From: Clostridiisalibacter paucivorans DSM 22131
GTDB taxonomy: Bacteria; Bacillota; Clostridia; Tissierellales; Clostridiisalibacteraceae
Length of the DNA: 43,204 nucleotides
Reading direction: 5' to 3'
Assembly: GCF_000620125.1 (NCBI RefSeq)
Contig: NZ_JHVL01000030.1
Location: 1 to 43,204, forward strand
A program made the translations under genes and the position numbers. Below are positions 15,628-23,845 of the stretch, in pieces. Position 1 is the stretch's first letter. Each line of letters starts with the position of its first letter. The notes under the pieces are model-generated. The model searched no databases, was not told the DNA's origin, and worked only from the letters and a program-made list of their open reading frames with translations.

Positions 15628-16929
15628 ATGGCAGATATTATACGAAGAGAAATTGATAATGCTGTAAATGTAAACATAATTAATTCTCAAAAATTCAAAT
15701 CACAATTGATAAGTATCCATATAGCAAGACCACTTTCAAAGAAAGAGGTTACATTGAATGCTTTAATACCTTATGTATTGAAAAGAGGTACAAAAAATTT
15801 TAATAGAGCTATAGATATAGAACGGAAACTAGAAGAATTATATGGTTCTCAAATGATTTCTACTATAGATAAGAAGGGAGAGAAACAGATTTTAACCTTT
15901 GCTATAGAAGGTCCTTTAGATCAATTTGTAAAAGCAGAAGGAATGCTTCTAGAGAGTATAAAGTTGATAAATGATATAGTAAATAATCCTTATATTTTAT
16001 CAAATGAATTTAAAGATACTTATGTTGAACAAGAGAAAAAAAATCTTATGAATAGAATACAAGGAAGAATAAATAATAAAAAGCGATATGCAGTAGATAG
16101 ATGTATAGAAGAAATGTGCAAAAATGAATCATATAGTTTGTATAAATATGGATATGTACAGGATTTAAAAGATATAAATGGCAAAAAATTATATGAACAT
16201 TATAAAGAGATTATGGCAACTAGCCCCATAGAAATAAGTGTTGTGGGAAATGTTGATGTAGATGATACTATAAAACTATTAAAAGAAAATCTAAAGTTCG
16301 AGAGAGAAAATATAATTGAAATACCTAAAGAGGTTATAAAAAAAGAAGTTAAGACTAAAAATATGGTAACAGAAGAAATGGATATAAACCAAGGGAAAAT
16401 AACTATGGGATTTAGAACAAATATAGATTATAAAGATGAACTCTACGAGCCTTTTTTGATAGCTAATAATATATTAGGAGGAGGACCCAATTCTAAACTA
16501 TTTTTAAATGTGAGAGAGAAAGAGAGTCTCGCCTACTATATAAATTCTAGAACGTATAAATACAAGGGAATAATGTTAATATCAGGTGGAATTGATTTTG
16601 ATAAATTTGATAAATCAATTGACATAATAAAAGAACAAGTAGAGGCACTTAAAAAAGGGAATTTCAGTGATGATGATATAGATCAAGCTAAAAAAGCCTT
16701 AATTACATCTATTCAGTCTATGACAGATAGTAATTATTCTATTTCTGATTTTTATGTAAGTCGAGCACTTTCTAAAGATAAAAAGGATATCTCTGAGATT
16801 ATAAACAATATTAAAAATACAAATAGAGATAAAATAATTGAAGCTGTTAGCAAATTAAGCCTAGATACTATATACTTTTTAAAAAGCAAAGAAGAAAATG
16901 CTGAAGGGAGGAATATAAATGGAAATTAA
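15628..16929 (+). CDS. M16 peptidase-family protein, non-catalytic partner (YmfF-like)
   Basis: This 433-aa protein has the fold of M16B peptidases but lacks the zinc-binding HxxEH motif; the corresponding region reads LNALIPYVLKRGTKNF. The C-terminal half keeps the substrate-clamp hallmark NVREKESLAYYINSR preceded by LGGGPNSKLF. Such inactive subunits pair with an active one, here encoded directly downstream with an 11-base overlap. In B. subtilis the ymfF/ymfH pair has been linked to the final steps of EF-P modification; transfer of that role is inference. ATG with ttggaggt upstream. No EF-P gene is in the window. Confidence 0.85.
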   Translation: MADIIRREIDNAVNVNIINSQKFKSQLISIHIARPLSKKEVTLNALIPYVLKRGTKNFNRAIDIERKLEELYGSQMISTIDKKGEKQILTFAIEGPLDQFVKAEGMLLESIKLINDIVNNPYILSNEFKDTYVEQEKKNLMNRIQGRINNKKRYAVDRCIEEMCKNESYSLYKYGYVQDLKDINGKKLYEHYKEIMATSPIEISVVGNVDVDDTIKLLKENLKFERENIIEIPKEVIKKEVKTKNMVTEEMDINQGKITMGFRTNIDYKDELYEPFLIANNILGGGPNSKLFLNVREKESLAYYINSRTYKYKGIMLISGGIDFDKFDKSIDIIKEQVEALKKGNFSDDDIDQAKKALITSIQSMTDSNYSISDFYVSRALSKDKKDISEIINNIKNTNRDKIIEAVSKLSLDTIYFLKSKEENAEGRNINGN

Positions 16930-18217
16930 AGAATTAGCAAGTGATAGACTAGAGGAAAAAATAAGAGAAGTACAATTAGATAATGGGCTTAAGTTATTTT
17001 ATATGCCTAAAAAGGGATTTAGTAAAAAGTATGCTATATTTACTACCAAATATGGCTCCAATGACAATAGATTTGTACCTTTAGGAAAAGATGAGTTTGA
17101 AGATGTTCCTGAGGGTATAGCCCATTTTCTAGAACACAAACTTTTTGAAGAACCTGAAGGCAATATTTTCAATGAATTTTCAAAATTGGGCTCATATGTT
17201 AATGCATTTACTAACTTTAATCAGACAGCGTATTTATTTTCATGTACAGAAAATTTCTATGAGAATTTAAGCCTATTAATAAAATTTGTTCAAAATCCTT
17301 ATTTTACAGATGAAAATGTTAATAAAGAAAAGGGGATAATTGAACAAGAAATAAAAATGTATGATGATGAGCCTGGATGGAAGGTATTTTTTAATTGTCT
17401 CAAAGGTATGTATAAAAAACATCCAGTAAGAATTGATATAGCTGGGACAGTTGAATCTATAAATAAAATAACTAAGGAAACATTATATAAGTGCTATAAT
17501 ACCTTTTATCATCCCAGTAATATGATTCTATTTATGATTGGAGATTTAGATTTTGAGAAGTCTATTGATAAAATAATGAATGTTATGAAGGAAAGTCCTT
17601 CTAATAATGTTAAGGAAATAAAAAGATTCTATTCTAAAGAACCTAAAGAGATAAACGAAAAGTATATAGAAGAATCATTGGCAGTATCAGTGCCTCTTTT
17701 TAATATGGGGTTTAAAGATTTAGACATAGGTACTGATGGGACAGAATTGTTGAAAAGAAATATAGAAACAGAAATATTGCTAGAGATGTTGTTTGGTAGC
17801 AGTACAGAATTCTATCAATATTTATATGATAGTGGATTGATAGATAATAGCTTTGGATTCCAGTATGTTGGACATAAGGACTATGGGCATTCTATTATAG
17901 GTGGCCAATCAGAGGATCCTAACAAGGTATCTGAAGAGATACTTAAATATGTAGAGAAATTAAAGCTTGAAGGATTAAAAGAAGAATTATTTATTAGAAT
18001 GAAGAATAAACTTATGGGTTATCATATAATGGATTTCAATTCTTTAGAGAACATAGCCAATGGATTTGCGTCTTATTATTTTGACAATATATCATTATTT
18101 GACTATATATATATATTAGAAAAAATTACATTAAAGGATGTAGAAAATAGGCTAAAAGCTCATTTGACCAAAGATAACTACACTTTATCTATTATATATC
18201 CAAGGAAAGATATATAG
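16919..18217 (+). CDS. M16B zinc metallopeptidase, catalytic subunit (YmfH-like)
   Basis: The 432-aa product carries the inverted zinc motif HFLEH at residues 69-73 (two His ligands and the catalytic Glu) and a downstream Glu-rich segment EKGIIEQEIKMYDDEPGW, which supplies the third ligand in M16 enzymes. The NAFTNFNQTAYLF segment also matches the YmfH group. The C-terminal half is the second, inactive M16 repeat. It overlaps the preceding non-catalytic partner by 11 bases with gggagg upstream of the ATG, so the two are made together as a presumed heterodimer. A hairpin follows at 18299. Substrate unknown. Confidence 0.9.
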   Translation: MEIKELASDRLEEKIREVQLDNGLKLFYMPKKGFSKKYAIFTTKYGSNDNRFVPLGKDEFEDVPEGIAHFLEHKLFEEPEGNIFNEFSKLGSYVNAFTNFNQTAYLFSCTENFYENLSLLIKFVQNPYFTDENVNKEKGIIEQEIKMYDDEPGWKVFFNCLKGMYKKHPVRIDIAGTVESINKITKETLYKCYNTFYHPSNMILFMIGDLDFEKSIDKIMNVMKESPSNNVKEIKRFYSKEPKEINEKYIEESLAVSVPLFNMGFKDLDIGTDGTELLKRNIETEILLEMLFGSSTEFYQYLYDSGLIDNSFGFQYVGHKDYGHSIIGGQSEDPNKVSEEILKYVEKLKLEGLKEELFIRMKNKLMGYHIMDFNSLENIANGFASYYFDNISLFDYIYILEKITLKDVENRLKAHLTKDNYTLSIIYPRKDI

Positions 18218-18298
18218 TTAGATTTAGTTAGTGTAAAAAAAGGAAATGTAGTAAGAAAATTATTTATATTATTTAAAAACTATGATATTATATAAAAT

Positions 18299-18342
18299 GG
18301 GCTGCTAGGGCGTTTCTTAGTAGCTCAATTATTTGATTTTTT
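18299..18342 (+). terminator. Possible terminator between the M16 operon and lgt
   Basis: 11-bp stem (18299-18309 with 18316-18326, including three G-U pairs) followed by a T-rich stretch at 18331-18342. It abuts the lgt ribosome site, so it could also attenuate lgt. Confidence 0.55.
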
Positions 18343-18356
18343 AGGAGGTAAAAGTA

Positions 18357-19091
18357 TTGGAACCAGTAGCTTTTGAAATATTTGGTATATCTATAAGGTG
18401 GTATGGTATATTAATATCCTTAGGTCTTTTATTAGGAGCTATACTAGCTATAAAAGAATGTAAAAGAATAGGGTTTAATGAAGAAAAATTAATAGATCTT
18501 TTATTATTTGCTGTACCTGCAGCAATAATAGGAGCCCGTTTATACTATGTAATATTTTCTTGGGAATATTATAGATGGGATTTTATGAAAATTATTAACA
18601 TAAGGGGTGGAGGATTGGCAATTCATGGAGGAATAATTGCCAGTGTATTGACTGCAATTATATTTTGTAAAATTAAAAAAATTGATTTCTGGTTAATTGC
18701 AGATATAACTGCACCTAGTATTATATTAGGTCAAGCTATAGGAAGATGGGGAAATTTTATAAATAAAGAGGCATATGGAACACCTACAGATCTGCCTTGG
18801 GCTATACTAGTAGATGGGCAAAGGGTTCATCCAACATTTTTGTATGAATCTTTATGGAATTTGTTGATTTTTTTCTTTTTGATTTGGTATAGAAAAAATA
18901 AAAAACAATTTAATGGAGAAGTATTTTTATTGTATTTATCTCTATATTCTGTGGGAAGGTTCTTTATAGAAGGTCTGAGGATAGACAGTCTAATGTTGGG
19001 ACCTCTTAGAGTGGCTCAAGTTATAAGCTTGATAATTATATTATTATCTACTGCTATTTTTATATATAAAAAAAGAGTTAAAAGTCTATAA
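18357..19091 (+). CDS. lgt: Prolipoprotein diacylglyceryl transferase
   Basis: This membrane enzyme moves the diacylglyceryl group of phosphatidylglycerol onto the lipobox Cys of prolipoproteins. It would act on PhnD, PstS, the YhcN-like protein and the 8274 product of this window. The 244-aa protein has about seven membrane segments and the Lgt signature GRWGNFINKEAYG. The catalytic-region motifs GGLAIHGG and HPTFLYES are also present, as is the SVGRFFIEGLR segment. The start is TTG at 18357, with AGGAGG 8 bases upstream. It probably forms its own unit before the Spo0E-like gene. Confidence 0.96.
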   Translation: MEPVAFEIFGISIRWYGILISLGLLLGAILAIKECKRIGFNEEKLIDLLLFAVPAAIIGARLYYVIFSWEYYRWDFMKIINIRGGGLAIHGGIIASVLTAIIFCKIKKIDFWLIADITAPSIILGQAIGRWGNFINKEAYGTPTDLPWAILVDGQRVHPTFLYESLWNLLIFFFLIWYRKNKKQFNGEVFLLYLSLYSVGRFFIEGLRIDSLMLGPLRVAQVISLIIILLSTAIFIYKKRVKSL

Positions 19092-19178
19092 ATGTAAAGG
19101 AAATTATAAAAAAAGAAGTATGCTAGAGAAATATGGTGTCAAATCTTAAAAAATACTGTAAAAGAAAAAAGTGGATAA

Positions 19179-19207
19179 TTGACTATTTTTGGATGATATA
19201 ATACAAT
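19179..19207 (+). promoter_or_regulatory. Sigma-A-type promoter of the Spo0E-like gene
   Basis: TTGACT (19179-19184), a 17-base spacer and TACAAT (19202-19207). An alternative TATAAT overlaps but at poor spacing. The start codon follows about 32 bases later. Confidence 0.6.
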
Positions 19208-19238
19208 ATATATACCATTTGAGGGGAGGTCTTAAATT

Positions 19239-19394
19239 ATGACATTAATGGACAAGATTGACGAATTAAGAGACAAGCTTAATAAGTCTATAGAGTGTGA
19301 AGACAATTTTGAGGAACTGTATGAATTAAGTAAGAGGCTTGATAAATTAATAGTATCTTATTATGCTAATAAAAATAATAAGATGTCAAGCTAA
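19239..19394 (+). CDS. Spo0E-like aspartyl-phosphate phosphatase
   Basis: A small gene of 51 codons. It starts at ATG 19239 with aggggaggt ending 8 bases upstream and ends TAA 19392-19394. The product is a short helical hairpin: MDKIDELRDKLNKSI, a turn, then LYELSKRLDKLIVSYY. The second helix matches the Spo0E-family signature centred on SQELD, here SKRLD, followed by the conserved KLIVxYY. Known members dephosphorylate Spo0A-P and delay sporulation. Bacillus Spo0E itself is longer, but 45-60-aa members are common. It has its own promoter and a strong terminator (19458). It lies between lgt and the mraZ operator; inverted MraZ boxes start 8 bases after its stop. Confidence 0.85.
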   Translation: MTLMDKIDELRDKLNKSIECEDNFEELYELSKRLDKLIVSYYANKNNKMSS

Positions 19395-19401
19395 AGAAAC
19401 T

Positions 19402-19419
19402 CCCCACTTTAAACCACTT
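19402..19419 (-). promoter_or_regulatory. Inverted pair of MraZ-type boxes
   Basis: The minus strand reads AAGTGG twice, 10 bp apart (complements of 19414-19419 and 19404-19409). The whole 18-bp stretch is the exact reverse complement of 19579-19596 in front of mraZ. It begins 8 bases after the Spo0E-like stop. Confidence 0.55.
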
Positions 19420-19457
19420 GTAAATTAGAAAAATTTTAATAGTAATTTTTTGTTTAT

Positions 19458-19513
19458 CAGACTAAATGCCTATTGTTTTTTAAAAATATAGGTATTTGGT
19501 CTGTATTTTTTTG
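19458..19513 (+). terminator. Terminator after the Spo0E-like gene
   Basis: 15-bp stem (19458-19472 with 19489-19503, two G-U pairs), 16-base loop, then tatttttttg. It isolates the dcw cluster from upstream transcription. Confidence 0.88.
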
Positions 19514-19578
19514 CAAAAAAAATTTTTTTATTATTTAAAGAAGGATTTTAGATTACCACTATAGAATAGGAATAATGT

Positions 19579-19604
19579 AAGTGGTTTAAAGTGGGGGAAA
19601 GTGG
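19579..19604 (+). promoter_or_regulatory. MraZ operator: three direct boxes before mraZ
   Basis: AAGTGG is repeated at 19579-19584, 19589-19594 and 19599-19604, exactly one per 10 bp. This equals the known MraZ operator design (GTGGG-type or AAAGTGK-type boxes at 10-bp steps). A further partial match, CAGTGG at 19619-19624, keeps the 10-bp phase with one position skipped and runs into the mraZ ribosome site. Autorepression of the dcw operon is inferred from the family. Confidence 0.8.
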
Positions 19605-19634
19605 TATAAAGACCATGTCAGTGGGGTGGGTTGT

Positions 19635-20066
19635 ATGTTTATTGGAGAGTATCAGCATTCTTTAGATACTAAGGGCAGAGTCATAATTCCATCTAAATTC
19701 AGAGATGAATTAGGGGATGTATTTGTTATGACTAAAGGACTAGATAACTGTCTTTTTGTTTATCCTATGGAAGAATGGAATATTTTACAAAACAAACTTA
19801 AGACTTTACCTCTTACTAAAAAAGATGCTAGGGCATTTGTTAGATTTTTCTTTTCTGGAGCTACTGAATGTCAATTAGATAAACAGGGAAGAATATTGGT
19901 ACCTTCAAATTTAAGGAAACATAGTGACATTACTAAAGAAGTGGTAATTATAGGTGTGTCAAACAGATTAGAATTATGGGATAGGGAAAGATGGGATGAA
20001 TATAATACAGATGCAGATTTGAATTATGAAAGTATCGCAGAAAAGATGGTGGAATTAGGAATATGA
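19635..20066 (+). CDS. mraZ: Transcriptional regulator MraZ
   Basis: The 143-aa protein is built from two AbrB/SpoVT-like halves, each with the DNA-contacting loop: [13 protein letters not shown] and [13 protein letters not shown]. It forms ring-shaped oligomers that bind repeated boxes before its own gene and control the dcw cluster. ATG 19635 is chosen because family members begin MFIGEYQHS; the frame is also open from GTG 19626. The ribosome site is G-rich (gtggggtggg) and may overlap a weak MraZ box. First gene of the division and murein cluster. Confidence 0.97.
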   Translation: MFIGEYQHSLDTKGRVIIPSKFRDELGDVFVMTKGLDNCLFVYPMEEWNILQNKLKTLPLTKKDARAFVRFFFSGATECQLDKQGRILVPSNLRKHSDITKEVVIIGVSNRLELWDRERWDEYNTDADLNYESIAEKMVELGI

Positions 20067-20084
20067 GTTTAAGAGGTGACTGTA

Positions 20085-21017
20085 TTGGAATATAAACATG
20101 TATCAGTTTTATATGATGAGGCATTAGAAGGCCTTAATATAAAAAAAGATGGTATATATATAGATGGAACTTTAGGAGGCGCTGGTCATTCAAAGGGCAT
20201 ATTGGATAGACTTGATACTGGAAAGCTTATAGGTATAGATCAAGATATCAATGCAATAAATAATGCTAAAAAGAAGCTTAAGGAATATGAAGATAAAGTT
20301 ATTTTGGTTCATAATAATTTTAAAAATATAAAGAGCATATTAAAGGATTTAGATATAGATACTGTAGATGGGGTATTATTGGATTTGGGAGTATCATCCT
20401 ATCAGCTTGATGAAGCATCTAGAGGTTTTTCATATATGCAGGATGCTCCACTAGATATGAGGATGGATGAATTTAGCAAGATTTCTGCTTGGGATATAGT
20501 AAATAATTATTCGGAAGAAGAGCTAAACAGGATAATAAGTGAATATGGTGAAGAGCGATGGTCGAAAAGAATAGCTAAGTTTATAGTTAATGAAAGAATG
20601 GATAAATCTATCGATACTACAAGAGAATTAGTAAGTGTTATAAAGAAGGCGATACCAAAAGGAGCTAGAAACGATGGCCCTCATCCTGGGAAGCGTACAT
20701 TTCAAGCTATTAGAATAGAAGTGAATAAAGAGCTTTCCATATTGAAAGATGCAATACTGGATATTGCTTCTGTTTTAAACACTAAAGGAAGGATATGTAT
20801 AATAACATTTCATTCTCTGGAAGATAGAATAGTAAAAAATACATTTAAGTATTTGTATAAAGATTGCATATGTCCAACAGAATATCCAATATGTAGATGT
20901 GACAAAAAAAGAGAGATTAAGATCATAACTAAAAAACCTATAATGCCATCGCAATATGAAATAGAAACAAATCCTAGAGCTAGAAGTGCAAAATTGAGAA
21001 TTGCTCAAAAGATTTAG
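20085..21017 (+). CDS. rsmH: 16S rRNA (cytosine1402-N4)-methyltransferase
   Basis: This enzyme, formerly MraW, methylates N4 of C1402 in the 16S decoding centre using SAM. The 310-aa protein has motif [13 protein letters not shown] (from residue 25), motif [14 protein letters not shown], the PLDMRMD segment, [15 protein letters not shown] and [10 protein letters not shown]. The start is TTG 20085, giving MEYKHVSVL as in the family, with agaggtga 5-6 bases upstream. The GTG at 20076 is inside that site. The C-terminal part has Cys residues in [12 protein letters not shown], common in clostridial RsmH. Confidence 0.96.
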   Translation: MEYKHVSVLYDEALEGLNIKKDGIYIDGTLGGAGHSKGILDRLDTGKLIGIDQDINAINNAKKKLKEYEDKVILVHNNFKNIKSILKDLDIDTVDGVLLDLGVSSYQLDEASRGFSYMQDAPLDMRMDEFSKISAWDIVNNYSEEELNRIISEYGEERWSKRIAKFIVNERMDKSIDTTRELVSVIKKAIPKGARNDGPHPGKRTFQAIRIEVNKELSILKDAILDIASVLNTKGRICIITFHSLEDRIVKNTFKYLYKDCICPTEYPICRCDKKREIKIITKKPIMPSQYEIETNPRARSAKLRIAQKI

Positions 21018-21047
21018 TGTTCTAAAAGCTGAAAGGGGTGAATAAAT

Positions 21048-21524
21048 TTGATAGTAGCAAAAAAAGAATTAGAATATTATAATGAAAATTCTAAGTACCC
21101 AAAACCTAAGAAAAGAGCAGAAAATAAAAAAAATAAAAAAAGTAATGTTAAAATTAAGGTGAAAGTATTTACCCTTGCAGCGATTACATTTTCAATTTGT
21201 TTAATAGTATTATTAAGATATGCATATATTTCTCAACTAAAGTATGACATAGTGAATTTTGAAGGAAATATAGAAGAGTTAAATAAGGAAAAACAAAAGC
21301 TAGCATTGGAATTAGAGGCTATTAAAGAGTCAGGATTAATAGAAAGGAAGGCCATAAATGAACTTAATATGGTTTATCCTAAAGATGAACAGGTTGTTTA
21401 TATAGAGATAGATGCTGATAAACAAGTCTATAATGAAAAAGGAAATATAAAGAGTCAACAATCAAAGGGTATAATAACTGTGATAAAGAATAAGATAAAT
21501 GGGTTATTTGGTTTAATACAGTAA
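21048..21524 (+). CDS. ftsL: Cell-division protein FtsL
   Basis: This bitopic division protein links FtsQ/DivIB and DivIC to the septal synthase. The 158-aa product has a Lys-rich cytoplasmic N-terminus, one membrane segment (about residues 39-60) and an extracellular coiled coil (about 68-100, VNFEGNIEELNKEKQKLALE). A polar tail follows, longer than in Bacillus FtsL. Sequence identity in this family is low, so the call rests on topology and position between rsmH and the PBP gene. The start is TTG 21048, with aaaggggtga upstream. Confidence 0.85.
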   Translation: MIVAKKELEYYNENSKYPKPKKRAENKKNKKSNVKIKVKVFTLAAITFSICLIVLLRYAYISQLKYDIVNFEGNIEELNKEKQKLALELEAIKESGLIERKAINELNMVYPKDEQVVYIEIDADKQVYNEKGNIKSQQSKGIITVIKNKINGLFGLIQ

Positions 21525-21542
21525 AGGCAAGGGGGCTTTTTA

Positions 21543-23750
21543 ATGGCATCGCCTACTAGGACTACAAAAAAAAGACTTTTGTTTACTCTTTTTATGATAT
21601 GTTTAGGTATTTTATTACTAACCAGTAGATTAGGATATATACAGATAGTTACAGGAGATAAATTGAGAAAAGAGGCCTTAGAGCAATGGACTAGAGATAT
21701 CCCAGTAGAAGCCAAACGGGGAATAATATATGATAGAAATGGTAAAAAATTAGCTGTAAGCATTAGTACAAATACTATTTGGTGTAGACCAGCTGATGTA
21801 GAGAATCCTGACGAAACTGCTGGAGAAATAGCTGATATATTAGGACTGGAAAGAGATGATGTGTATAAAGATATAACTAGCAATCAAAGCTTAGTTAGGA
21901 TAAAGATGTGGGTAGATAAAGATACAGCAGATACTTTAAGAGATAAGGGATTAAAAGGCATTGAAATCGTAGATGACAATAGGAGATATTATCCCTTTGG
22001 GAATTTTGCATCTCAAATACTTGGTTTTACTAATATAGACAATGTGGGGCTTTATGGTATAGAGAGGACTTATAATAAATATTTAAGTGGTACTCCAGGA
22101 AGATGGATAAAGACTGTAGATGCAAAGAATATGGAGATGCCTTATAATAATGAAAGGTTGTATGACCCTAAAAATGGTATGAGTGTAATGCTTACTATAG
22201 ATGAGACAATACAACATTTTGCAGAAAAGGCTGCTATAGAGACATTGGTAAGAAACAAGGCTAAAAATGTTTCTATACTGATAATGGAACCTAAAACAGG
22301 TGATTTACTTGCAATGACTACTAAGCCTGATTACAATCCCAATGACAATAAGGCATTATTATACAATCCTGAAAAACCTTGGGAAATATTAAGTGAAGAG
22401 GATATAACTTTTTGGAGGAATAAACCTTGGGTGGAAAAAGAACAAGAGCTTTATGATAGTTGGAGAAATTTTCCTATAAATGATGTTTACGAACCAGGTT
22501 CTACATTCAAGATTATAACTTCTGCTGCTGGGCTAGAAGAAAATGTAGTTAAACCTGATAGTCCATTTCATTGTGATGGTTACATAACTCAGGTAAAAGG
22601 TGCTAGACTTAAATGTTGGAGTTATTATAATCCCCATGGAGATGAGACTTTTAAGGAAGGAGCTCAGAATTCTTGTAATGAGGTTTTTGTTGAATTAGGA
22701 TTACGATTAGGTAAGGAGAGAATGTATAAATATGCTAAGGCCTTTGGATTTGGCGAAAAAACAGGTATAGAATTGCCAGGAGAGGCGTTGGGGTTTGTGA
22801 GGCACTATGATAATATGAGGGAAGTAAACCTTGCTACCATATCATATGGTCAAGGTATATCTGTTACCCCTATTCAGATGATAACTGCTATATCTGCTGC
22901 ATCTAATGGTGGATATTTAATGAGACCTAATATAGTAAAAAGGATAATAGATGAAGAGGGAGGTACAGTAGAAGAAATAGAGCCAAAGGTGAGAAGGCAA
23001 GTTATTTCTAATAGAACATCTAAAACATTACTTGATATTTTAGAATCAGTTGTATCCGAGGGTACTGGGAAAAAGGCATATGTACCAGGATATAGAGTTG
23101 GAGGAAAGACGGGGACTGCACAGAAGGTTATTGATGGAAGATATGTTCAAGGAAAATATGTATCTTCTTTTGCAGCAATAGCTCCAGTTAATGATCCTAA
23201 AATGGCTGTACTAGTCTTGATAGATGAACCAGGAACAGGCCAATACTATGGAGGACAGATAGCTGGACCTGTAGCAGGTCAAATTATCAAGGATACATTA
23301 AATTATCTGGAAGTAGAGCCTCAATTTACAGAAAAAGAAGAAAAAGAATTGGAAGGACAGATAGTGGTAGTTCCTGATGTTAGAGGAAAGACTATTGTTG
23401 AGGCTTCTAATACGTTAAAACAATTAGGGCTTTCTTATAATACTGAAATTTTAGAAGTAGAAAAAGATAATAAAGTCATAGATCAATTTCCATTACCTGG
23501 AACTAAAGTTCATAAGAGCTCTATGATAGATCTTTATATGAATACTAGAAGACAGAGAGATAATATGATTATTATGCCAAATTTGATAGGAAAAAACGAG
23601 GAAGAGGTGGCGAATATATTAAATAGATTGAGTTTAAGATTTAAATTCAAGGGTGAAGGCACAGCTATCTCTCAAAATCCTAAAGCAGGTAGTACTGTGA
23701 ATTTCAACTCTCTTGTTGAGGTTGAATTTGAAAAGACAAATTCAAACTAA
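21543..23750 (+). CDS. spoVD: Class B penicillin-binding protein with two PASTA domains (SpoVD/FtsI type)
   Basis: This is a transpeptidase that cross-links peptidoglycan at the septum or spore cortex. The 735-aa protein has a single membrane anchor (about residues 12-29) and a dimerisation/pedestal domain. The transpeptidase motifs are STFK (Ser320 nucleophile), SCN (377-379) and KTGTAQ (from 522). Two PASTA domains lie at about 605-670 and 676-733. B. subtilis SpoVD has one PASTA and FtsI/PBP2B two, so this single gene may serve vegetative division, sporulation or both. A terminator follows, so transcription may partly stop here. Confidence 0.92.
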   Translation: MASPTRTTKKRLLFTLFMICLGILLLTSRLGYIQIVTGDKLRKEALEQWTRDIPVEAKRGIIYDRNGKKLAVSISTNTIWCRPADVENPDETAGEIADILGLERDDVYKDITSNQSLVRIKMWVDKDTADTLRDKGLKGIEIVDDNRRYYPFGNFASQILGFTNIDNVGLYGIERTYNKYLSGTPGRWIKTVDAKNMEMPYNNERLYDPKNGMSVMLTIDETIQHFAEKAAIETLVRNKAKNVSILIMEPKTGDLLAMTTKPDYNPNDNKALLYNPEKPWEILSEEDITFWRNKPWVEKEQELYDSWRNFPINDVYEPGSTFKIITSAAGLEENVVKPDSPFHCDGYITQVKGARLKCWSYYNPHGDETFKEGAQNSCNEVFVELGLRLGKERMYKYAKAFGFGEKTGIELPGEALGFVRHYDNMREVNLATISYGQGISVTPIQMITAISAASNGGYLMRPNIVKRIIDEEGGTVEEIEPKVRRQVISNRTSKTLLDILESVVSEGTGKKAYVPGYRVGGKTGTAQKVIDGRYVQGKYVSSFAAIAPVNDPKMAVLVLIDEPGTGQYYGGQIAGPVAGQIIKDTLNYLEVEPQFTEKEEKELEGQIVVVPDVRGKTIVEASNTLKQLGLSYNTEILEVEKDNKVIDQFPLPGTKVHKSSMIDLYMNTRRQRDNMIIMPNLIGKNEEEVANILNRLSLRFKFKGEGTAISQNPKAGSTVNFNSLVEVEFEKTNSN

Positions 23751-23752
23751 TC

Positions 23753-23795
23753 AAAGGCAACTTCAAACAAATTTTGTTTGAATGTTGCCTTTTAA
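23753..23795 (+). terminator. Terminator between spoVD and murE
   Basis: 16-bp stem with one bulged T (23753-23768 with 23776-23792), loop aaatttt, then a short T-run. It divides the dcw cluster into two transcription blocks or acts as an attenuator. Confidence 0.8.
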
Positions 23796-23845
23796 AAAGA
23801 AATAAATGGTAATTTTTTAAAAATGTATATTGTGAGGTGTAAATA

